From: Nematostella vectensis
Lineage: Eukaryota; Cnidaria; Anthozoa; Actiniaria; Edwardsiidae
Direction: 5' to 3'
DNA length: 64,000 nucleotides
Assembly (NCBI RefSeq): GCF_932526225.1
Contig: NC_064046.1
Location: 9,759,719 to 9,823,718 of the forward strand
Part shown: positions 56,316 to 64,000 of the stretch, piece after piece
How positions within the stretch are numbered: position 1 is the stretch's first letter
Layout of the letters: every line of letters starts with the position of its first letter
Made by a program: the position numbers and the translations under genes
Notes under the pieces: generated by a model
Told to the model about the DNA's origin: nothing
The model's database searches: none
The model's input: only the letters and a program-made list of their open reading frames with translations

Positions 56316-57042
56316 AGGGGTAACTTGGGTTGCCAAGTGAAATATGTGTATGACAACGACCGCAACGTGTCTCAAGGGATAAAAAATGAGAAATGGAAAA
56401 GGGTTAAATAGTGCCGTAGAATTCTTTTTTCCAAAGCCGCAAAAATAGTCCAAATGACGATGTAGTAAGACTAGAAAGTAAGTGTTTGCCTCTTTTTCGA
56501 CCACCTAGACCGCTCAGGGTTTGTCCATTTGTCGTCTGATTGGCCGATCCGTACGTCTAAATATAGCCTAATTCACGAAAACGCAGTGTTAAATTGATTA
56601 CCCCTACTTCTGGCCCCTGCAACGACAGAATTTCGAGTAAGAAAAAAAGAGCGTGGCATCACCAAGAAGGTAATTGCGCAAAGTTGCGATTTCCAGCGTA
56701 TCGAAGCTTCCAAAATGTCAAATCTCCTGGGGAGCCCCTTTCAAAGTGTGGGTATCATACTTGCCGGCATCAACATTTTTAAACCTTTATTTCAGGTAAA
56801 GTTCGGGTCAAGCATCCCCCAACACACAAACCTAGCCCCTCGCAACACACAAACCTAGCTCCCTCAACACACAAACCTAGCCCCACCCCCAACACACAAA
56901 CCTAGCTCCCCCAAAAATACAAAAGCTACCCCCCCCCCAAACACACAAACCTAGCTTTCCCAACACACAAACCTAGCTCAACCCCCCCCCCCCCCCCCCC
57001 CAGCACACAAACTTATTTCACTTGGCAACCCAAGTTACCCCT
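56316..57042. mobile_element. MITE-like element with perfect 28 bp terminal inverted repeats
   Basis: The 28 bases from 56,316 (AGGGGTAACTTGGGTTGCCA...) recur as the exact reverse complement at 57,015-57,042. The 727 bp element fills most of intron 3 of the second paralogue and is absent from the equivalent intron at 43,433-44,010. It has no transposase frame. The perfect ends suggest recent insertion; no convincing target duplication is seen because both flanks are G- or C-rich. Confidence 0.8.
56815..57010. repeat. CAACACACAAACCTAGC minisatellite with poly-C
   Basis: About eight irregular copies of a 20-25 base unit (CCCCAACACACAAACCTAGCT), including a run of about 18 C at 56,984-57,001. 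It lies inside the 727 bp inverted-repeat element. Confidence 0.9.
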
Positions 57043-57582
57043 CCCCCTCCTTCCGTATATATGCTACAGCCAGACAGTCTCCACCCATGGTTAGTCATGG
57101 TTTTGAAAAGTTATTTCATAGCATCTTCTTTTGATCACCGACCAATAAGGATCGAGCCCTAACCTTGCAACCTAAGCAACCAAGGGAAGGTGGCTTTGCT
57201 TTGACTGATATTTGTATCTATCGCAGGTGTTTCCCGGGAAAACAGACAGCAACACAATTGTCTACGGAGTGTTTGCACAGCCCATTGTTACACGTGGTAT
57301 CCGGATCATCGCGGTAACTTTCGTGCACAGGCCTGCCGCGAGAGTCGAGATTTATGGATGCATGTAAAGACCCCCCTCCCCTCTAAAAGGGAAAGGGATG
57401 CACTACGTTCCATATTATTACAAACCTTTTTTATTAATTACTATCAAACCATTGAGAGTCGCTCCAATGCGTATGATCTTATAAGGATACCGAGAGGAGG
57501 CTTTTTTCAGTGGTAGGAGTGAAGCACCATTTTCTCATTTTCTTATCCACTGATTTTCTGGAAACTATAGCGGGGATCTCTA

Positions 57583-57588
57583 AATAAA
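57583..57588 (+). terminator. Possible poly(A) signal of second paralogue
   Basis: AATAAA 216 bases after the stop codon at 57,367; a plausible but unproven 3' processing signal. Confidence 0.35.
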
Positions 57589-57680
57589 CTTAAGATGAAA
57601 GGAAAAAAAATAAGAATAACGATTGATGTATCAGTATTTATTCGCTTGATTTATTGTGATGTATAAAACAGCATGTCTGT

Positions 57681-57720
57681 CTTAATAAACTTATTGCACG
57701 AAAGCAATAAGTTTATTAAG
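57681..57720. repeat. Perfect 17 bp hairpin with 6 base loop
   Basis: CTTAATAAACTTATTGC, loop ACGAAA, then the exact complement GCAATAAGTTTATTAAG. It contains AATAAA on both strands. It lies between the second paralogue and the 22 bp minisatellite. Confidence 0.9.
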
Positions 57721-57766
57721 TTTATTAATATATATATCTCTAAAAAGTCACCTGCACAACTGATAC

Positions 57767-58690
57767 AAACTACACACGCAACTGTTGCAAACTAGATGCG
57801 CAACTGATGCAAATTAGATGCGCAAATGAAGCAAACTTCATGGCCAGCTGATGCAAACTAGATGCGCAACTGATGCAAAATAGATGCGCAACTGATGCAA
57901 ACTGGTTGCGCAACTGATGCACACTAGTTGCGCAAATGACGCAAAATTCATGGCCAGCTGATGCAAACATAATGCGCAACTGATGCAAACTAGATGCGCA
58001 ACTGATGCAAACTAGATGCGCAACAAATGCAAACTAGATGCGCACCTGATGCAAACTAGATGCGCAACTGATGCAAATTAGATGCGCAACTGATGCAAAT
58101 TAGATGCGCAAATGACGCAAAACTTTATGGCCAGCTGATGCAAACTAGATGTGTAACTGATGCAAACTAGATGCGCAACTGATGCAAGTTAGATGCGCAA
58201 ATGCCGCAAAATCCATGGTCAGCTGATGCAACCTAGATGCGCATTTGATGCAAACTAGATGCAAAACTGATGCAAACTAGATGCGCAACTGATGCAAATT
58301 AGATGCGCAAATGACGCAAACATGATGGCCAGCTGATGCAAACTAGATGTGCAACTGAAGCAAACTAGATGCCCAACAAATGCAAACTAGATGCGCAACT
58401 GATGCAAACTAGATGCGCAACTGATGCAAATTAGATGCGCAAATGACGCAAACTTCATGGCCAGCTGATGCAAACTAGATGTGCAACTGAAGCAAACTAG
58501 ATGCGCAACAGATGCAAACGAGATGCGCAACTGATTCAAATTAGATGCGCAACTGATGCAAACTAGATGCGCAGCTGATGCAAACTAAATGCGCAACTGA
58601 TGCAAACTAGATGCGCAAATGATGAAAACTAGATGCGCAACGTATGAAAACTAGATGCGCAACGGATGCAAACTAGATGGGCAACTGATA
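57767..58690. repeat. 22 bp minisatellite, about 42 copies
   Basis: The unit CAACTGATGCAAACTAGATGCG repeats with point variants over about 920 bases. Variant units containing CATGGCCAGCTGATG recur every 85-180 bases, showing blockwise amplification. The apparent minus-strand frame (MHQLR... about 70 codons) is a by-product of the repeat. Confidence 0.95.
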
Positions 58691-59325
58691 AAAACATTTA
58701 ACTTTGTAACTTTTGCAGATTGATTAGATCCAATACACAACCACAACTCAGTTCGAGGTACTCACTCACTTCGGTCATGTAAATCATACCTTCATCGAGA
58801 TTGTAGAGGAAATATCAAGGAAAAACAAATTCGCGCCATCAGAAATTGTAGGAGTTGACGGGAAAAAAAGTAACGCAGATTGTCAATTATCTTTTTGATG
58901 TTTAATAGCCTTTTCCTATCAAAATTTGACGCTCGTGCTTTTTATAACCAACAAATATTACACTTTATTTTAATGGAAAAATGATTAGATAGATATTTTG
59001 AAATATCAAAATAATTAAATTTACCTTTGAATTTAGGGTGTCTCTAGAATGTTTCCTTCCCATATTTTTCATTGTAATTTTTTCGTAATGAATATGGAAA
59101 TCAATTTGTAACAGTTATATGTGATGCCTTGTATACAGCCACTATCTTGCCCAAATCTCGGAAACAACCGAAATGCAAATTTCTTTATTGTGGCCAGTTG
59201 GTAAAAATATTTGTTCGTGTATGAATTGGGGACTCCCGCCCTTCGCTATCAGAGTGATCAGTGCGTATCATATCATAACATTCTAAGACATTCTTAGCCC
59301 TTGGAAATCGGCATTTTCATATCAG
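58691..59325. other. AT-rich intergenic DNA
   Basis: No gene or repeat recognised. Confidence 0.5.
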
Positions 59326-60630
59326 AACAGCGCAGAAACACAACAACACCACAGGAGGCAACCAGGATATGTGCTCTCAATATTATTTTAATCTCAGCTT
59401 AGTCCAGTTAAAATAAAATATTTGACAGATTTTCTCAAATATAGCCTCGCATCCATCATTTTGCACGATCGTCAAACCGACAAATTGAGGCCTTAAAAGT
59501 CGCATCTGGTACAATGCTCTATCAAAAATGGTCATTTTTCCTGAAAAGACAGTCACTTACTTGCCTAGAATCTGAAATAAAATTTTGGGGATAATACAAT
59601 CCGGAGCGCTGAGAGCGCCAAGAAGATACAACACTTCACAGGTTATTGACCTTTCAAACTTGGGCTAACTGTGACACCAACAGCTGAATTGGCAGGGAAA
59701 TTTGGCTTTTGCCGACGCTCCCACCTCGAAACAACGCTGAAAACAAATTTGAGGACCAAAAAATATGTGTTTTATCACTTGCATTCTTCGTTGTGCGAGA
59801 TGATTTAGGCAAAACACGTATTTGAATGCGTATTTGAATAGATTATAAATAGTCTTGCATAATGTTTGTGTCCAAACAATTCGTAACATAGATTAAAACA
59901 ACAAATTAAGTGGTATCGAATTTTCCTCACCTCAGCTTGGGAAAGTACTTGATAGGCATCGTTTTTTATCAATGCTTGTTCCTCTACAAGCGCATAAAAT
60001 CCCTTTTAACTCGCTTCGGCTTGCGATCTCGGAATGTTTTTTTCATGGTGCTTCCAGTTGACCGGCAGTGCACACAGGAGTCCCAAAGTTTCTCAAACAC
60101 AATGCAAAAAAAGAGAGAAAACAGAAAAAGCAACTCATCAAAAAATCTGATTCCTTATTTTGGAATAGAATAAAATAATGTCCAACCGTAAGGATTGCTT
60201 GAAATTTTAAGCCATCGAAGTTATCGAATGATGGATTTTATTTCAATGCGGAGCGGAAGTTACACAGCTTGTGTGAAATTGAAAGTTGGTAATAAACAGA
60301 AGTTTTCATACCAGTACCAGGTACGTTCTATAAGTGTTTATACACTGGTTTCTTCTTGCTGTCCGTTTTGCACAGTTTTAGTGAGAATATGGCTTTTTTC
60401 TCATACTCTCAGTTCGTAGGCGGGGAGTGTTGCGCTAGTCATGACAACCCTGGTATAGTGCGGTGCCTGAAAATCACAAACTGCACACAAGACATCAAGA
60501 AGCATCTCCGTTACTTAGGGGTGAGAGATTCACCAAAGCTGGTTCTGGCCGGTGCAGGTAAAACATTTTCAACATTGACGCACTATGAATAACCACTTTT
60601 TAAAACCTACAGTTTGATTTGCTGTTCAGG
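59326..60630 (+). repeat. Left arm of 4.1 kb inverted-repeat structure
   Basis: Starts AACAGCGCAGAAACACAACA and ends TTTGATTTGCTGTTCAGG, and aligns along its whole length, in reverse complement, to 61,987-63,435. It contains open frames such as 59,910-60,173 and a Cys-containing stretch around 60,370-60,560 (FFSYSQFVGGECCASHDNPG, NCTQDIKKHL). The second has a GTACGT donor-like and a TTTTGCACAG acceptor-like site before it. Frames do not join cleanly across that potential 75 base intron, so I do not call a gene. Confidence 0.85.
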
Positions 60631-60725
60631 TAATGTCTGTGTCCAAACAATTCGTGGCATTCAGCTTGGGAAAGCACTTGATAGGCATCGTTTTTTTTAT
60701 CAATGTCCGTTCCTCTACGAAGACC
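60631..60725. repeat. Nested partial copy of left-arm sequence
   Basis: GTCTGTGTCCAAACAATTCG and AGCTTGGGAAAGCACTTGAT here repeat the left-arm sequence at about 59,865-59,990, with the part between deleted. It indicates a secondary insertion or rearrangement at the inner end of the arm. Confidence 0.7.
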
Positions 60726-61049
60726 TAACTCTACTACGGTTGATTATTGTTGACATGTGACATGCCACAGAAAAACCATAGCGGTTTTATTCACCAGGGT
60801 GGATAGGACAATTAGGACACATTGATACTAACAAATTTATTTCAGGTTGGGTAGATACAATATAATATTGTTTAGTCATTGCTGTGAAATTGTATCCGAA
60901 GTATCCGAAATAAAAACTGATAGCAAGGAATTTTCTAAAAACGGACACAAAATATCACAATAGTTTGAAAGCCCCAAAAATCAATGTATATGCCACAGAG
61001 GAAATCATTCTGTACAGTACACAATCAGATCTACATGGAAGAATCTAGC

Positions 61050-61845
61050 TCTCTATGGGGGGATCTGGCTTTTGCGCTGCCCACGGGGGGATCTTGCTCT
61101 GGCGCTGTCCATGGGGGTTTCTTGCTGTGCCGCTGCCCACGGGGGATCTGGCTCTGGAGCGGGGGATCTGGCTCTCTTGCTCTGGCGCTGTCCATGGGGG
61201 TTTCTTGCTGTGCCGCTGCCCACGGGGGATCTGGCTCTGGAGCTGTCCACGGGGGATCTTTCTCTTGTCCACGGGGGGATCTGGCTCTTGCGATGTCCAC
61301 GGGGGGATCTGGATCTGGCGCTGTCCACGGGGGATCTTGCTCTTGTCCACGGGGGGATCTGGCTTTTGTGATGTCCGCGGGGGTATCTGGCTTTGGCGCT
61401 GTCCACCGTGGTATTTGGCTCTGGCTCTGTCAACAAGGAAATCTTGATCAGGCGCCGTTCACGGGGGGATCTTGCTCTGGCGCCGTCCATGAGGGGGGGG
61501 GGGATCTTGCTCTAGCTCTGTCCATGGGGGGACCGGCTTTGGCGCTATCCACGGGGTGATATGGTTCGGGCGCTGTCCACGGGGGTATGATTCGGAGGTT
61601 CTCGCTCTGGCGCTGTCCACAGGGGGGGATCGTGCTCTAGCTCTGTCCATGGGGGGACCGGCTTTGGCGCTATCCACGGGGTGATATGGTTCGGGCGCTG
61701 TCCACGGGGGTATGGTTCGGAGGTTCTCGCTCTGGCGCTGTCCACGGGGGGGATCTGGCTCTGGCGCTGTAAACAGGAAAATCTGGAGCTGGCGCTGTCC
61801 ACGGGATATCTGGATCTTGCGCTGTCCACGGATATCCCACTTTCC
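61050..61845. repeat. GC-rich minisatellite in the centre of the inverted repeat
   Basis: A ~27 base unit, roughly GGGGGATCTGGCTCTGGCGCTGTCCAC, repeats about 30 times with length variation. A larger block of about 127 bases is duplicated (61,516-61,620 and 61,643-61,746). It opens long frames on both strands that differ between units and are not genes. Its base composition contrasts sharply with the AT-rich arms. Confidence 0.95.
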
Positions 61846-61986
61846 GCTTAGCGCGGCTCCGGTGACTGACCAAAATACTAGGCAGCAGTAGTTTTTACGA
61901 TTACTGCGCCATCTGATGCGCCATGTGCATCGTGGTGGCTTGGGCAGATAGGGAGCTTTGTGTATTTTCTTTCAGGGTCAAACAAA

Positions 61987-63435
61987 CCTGGACAGCAAAT
62001 CAAACTGTATGTTATAAAAAGTGGTTATTCGTGAGCGTTAAAATGAATGTTAAAATTGTTTTACCTGCACTGGCCAGAAGCAGCTTTGCTTCGTAATTTA
62101 GCGATAAAACGGAGATGCTTCTTGATATCTTGAGTGCAGTTTGTGATATTCACGCACTGCACTATATCAGGGTTGTCTTGACTAGCGAAACACGCCCCGC
62201 CTACGAACTGAGAGTATGAGCAAAAAGCAATATTCATTAAAACTGTGCAAAACGGACAGCAAGAAGAAATCAGTGTATAAAAACTCATAGAACGTACCTG
62301 GTACTGGTATAAAAAAACTATCTGTTTATTGCCACATGTCAATTTTACACGAATAAAATCCATCATCCGATAACTTCAATGGCTTACAATTTCAAACAAT
62401 CCTTACAGTTGGACATTATTTATTTTATTCTATTCCAAAATAAGGAATCAGATTTTTTTATTGGTTGCTCTTTCTCTTTTCTCTCTTTTTTTTGCATTGT
62501 GTTTGAGTTTTGTGTTTGTGTTTATTACACGAATAAAATCCATCATCCGATAACTTCAATGGCTTACAATTTCAAACAATCCTTACAGTTGGACATTATT
62601 TATTTTATTCTATTCCAAAATAAGGAATCAGATTTTTTTATTGGTTGCTCTTTCTCTTTTCTCTCTTTTTTTTGCATTGTGTTTGAGAAACTTTGGGATT
62701 CCTGTATGCGCTGCCTGTCACGTGGAAGCACCATGAAAAACATTCCGAGATCGCAAGCCGTTTTTATGCGTTTGTAGAGGAACAAGCATTGATAAAAAAC
62801 GATGCCTATCAAGAACTTTCCCAAGCTGAGGTGAGGAAAATTTAAAACCACTTAGCTTGTTGTTTTGATCTATGTTACGAATTCTTTGGACACAAAGATT
62901 ACGCAAGACTAGTTATAATCCATTCAAATAATCACTCAAATACGTGTTGTTTTTTTTAAATCATCTCGCACAACGAAGAATGCAAGTAATAACACACATA
63001 TTTATTGGTCCTCAAATTTGTTTTCAGCGTTGTATCGATGAGGGAGCTTCTGCAAAAGCCAAATTTCCCTGCGAATTCAGCAGTTGGTGTCATAGTTAGC
63101 CCAAGTTGAAAGGTCAAATACCTGTGAAGTGTTGTATCTTCTTGGCGCTCTCAGCGCTCCGGATTTTATTATCCCCAAAATTTTATTTCAGATTCTAGGC
63201 AAGTAAGTGACTATCTTTTCAGGAAAAATGACCATTTTTGATAGAGCAATGTACCAGATGCGACTTTTAAGGCCTCAATTTGCCGGTTTGACGATCATGC
63301 AAAATGATGGATGCGAGGCTATATTTGAGAAAATCTGTCAAATATTATATTTTAACTGGATTAAGCTGAGATTAAAATAATATTGAGAGCATATCCTGGT
63401 TGCCTACTGTGGTGTTGTTGTGTTTCTGCGCTGTT
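61987..63435 (-). repeat. Right arm of 4.1 kb inverted-repeat structure
   Basis: Reverse-complement counterpart of 59,326-60,630, starting CCTGGACAGCAAATCAAACT and ending GTTTCTGCGCTGTT. On the minus strand a 101-codon frame (62,366-62,061) runs through the region equivalent to the Cys-containing stretch of the left arm (FVGGACFASQDNPDIV, NCTQDIKKHLRF) without a break. The right arm is about 145 bases longer, mainly because of a 180 base tandem duplication. Confidence 0.85.
62346..62690. repeat. 180 bp tandem duplication in right arm
   Basis: The sequence from ACACGAATAAAATCCATCAT at 62,347 recurs exactly 180 bases later (62,527) and runs to TTGCATTGTGTTTGAG in both copies, with no difference that I could see. 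The left arm has only one copy, so this happened after the arms formed. Confidence 0.9.
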
Positions 63436-64000
63436 TATTTTTCGCCCTGCAGGTAGCGATACTTGGTTCGAATTTTGTAGTGTTTTTGGGGGTCAATCCG
63501 ATAAAATAAATCCATAAAATATTTAATATTTGTTCGATTTTAAAAAGAAACACATTTTTGTAATCCGGAGACAAATATAAGTCTATAGACAAATTATTGA
63601 AAAATCAATTTTTTTAGTATTGCATTTTATCTTGAATGGATTAGCGGACACCTTCTTATTAGATAAACTTAACAAAAAAATGAAGAAAATCTTTTTTCAT
63701 TATTATTTCTTATCTTTTAAGTCAGCCATTTTTATAGGCTTAGGTAACCTCCGTCTTTCTGCAACAGGCATTAACGCATGCTTGCCCCATCCTCTCATAT
63801 CGTATAGCATTTAGACATAGACAATATGTCTGATAATGCGTCGAGCCCCCCTTCCCGTCATGCTAACATCCAAGTACCCCTAAGGACAGGTGTTTGAGAA
63901 CTTCCACGTAATCAGCGACCCACAAGTTTGACTTGTTTAAAAGCATCCTAAGACATCCCTTCGTAAGGTAAGTCTGCCTGTACCGCCCGGAAAATTTCCA
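63436..64000. other. Intergenic DNA with a dispersed repeat fragment
   Basis: No coding frame recognised. About 63,894-63,980 (TTGAGAACTTCCACGTAATC ... GTAAGTCTGCCTG) is related to 34,418-34,508, so both are fragments of an interspersed repeat family. Confidence 0.45.

Larger units (their letters stand above)
55409..57367 (+). pseudogene. Second PAN-F5/8C paralogue, damaged
   Basis: Exon-like blocks at 55409-55566, 55974-56287 and 57227-57367 correspond to exons 2, 3 and 4 of the gene at 36.0 kb, with matching phases and nearly identical exon 3. The frame is open throughout, and the F5/8C domain is complete (CLPSAMGMESGTI ... VEIYGCM, TAA at 57,365-57,367). Damage: no exon 1 within 1.3 kb upstream; the acceptor before exon 2 is TTTAA instead of CTCAG; and exon 2 has a 15 base in-frame deletion removing residues between PP and YCST. 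It is either a pseudogene or a gene that now starts differently and keeps only the discoidin part. The spacing to the first gene is about 19 kb, so it is a tandem segmental duplicate. Confidence 0.8.

Noticed and set aside
57767-58690. 22 base repeats considered as a CRISPR array or coding repeat
   Set aside because: Units are contiguous with no spacers, and frames are interrupted by length variants.
60984-61829. Several Gly/Ser/Arg/Pro-rich frames on both strands of the GC-rich minisatellite
   Set aside because: All frames are repeat-driven, overlap one another on both strands and change with unit length; no start context or domain.

Overview
The window is animal nuclear DNA. It is AT-rich, repeat-dominated and gene-poor, with intron-containing genes that use GT-AG splice sites. 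The mix of secreted PAN plus F5/8C (discoidin) genes, Penelope, BEL/Pao, gypsy and LINE relics, and a GC-rich virus-like gene block suggests a cnidarian, probably an anthozoan. That assignment is inference from content, not from a marker gene.

Layout. 1-3.2 kb: decayed Ty3/gypsy pol. 3.25-16.0 kb: tandem array of a ~1.27 kb unit (about ten copies) with a recent 2,550 bp dimer duplication. 16.0-16.9 kb: nothing recognised. 16.87-19.2 kb: minus-strand LINE relic. 19.2-24.1 kb: GC-rich island with at least six broken, tightly packed genes that look like an endogenised Polinton-like (virus-like) element, ending in GC-rich and 57 bp tandem repeats. 24-27.8 kb: AT-rich DNA with a ~1 kb duplicated repeat. 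27.9-29.7 kb: nearly intact Penelope-like element. 30.8-33.8 kb: unidentified coding scraps, a SINE-like repeat and a second LINE relic. 36.0-44.2 kb: four-exon gene for a secreted PAN/Apple plus F5/8C protein, whose second intron holds a BEL/Pao relic. 44.2-45.2 kb: MITE with TTAA ends and three CRE sites. 45.6-47.6 kb: gag-like relic interrupted by a repeat with a tRNA-like sequence. 48.3-49.4 kb: hexanucleotide arrays. 50.7 kb: type I hammerhead ribozyme. 52.4-54.1 kb: repeat enclosing a GC-rich orphan ORF, then a poly-C minisatellite. 54.6 kb: candidate solo LTR. 55.4-57.4 kb: damaged paralogue of the PAN-F5/8C gene. 57.8-58.7 kb: 22 bp minisatellite. 59.3-63.4 kb: 4.1 kb inverted-repeat structure around a GC-rich minisatellite.

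The only genes that look like host genes are the two PAN-F5/8C paralogues about 19 kb apart. Their exon phases agree exactly, but the first carries an in-frame amber codon and the second has lost its first exon and a splice acceptor. Nearly everything else is mobile-element, virus-like or tandem-repeat DNA. The most novel-looking items are the virus-like island, the hammerhead ribozyme, the long inverted repeat, and the repeat family that may carry the GC-rich ORF.
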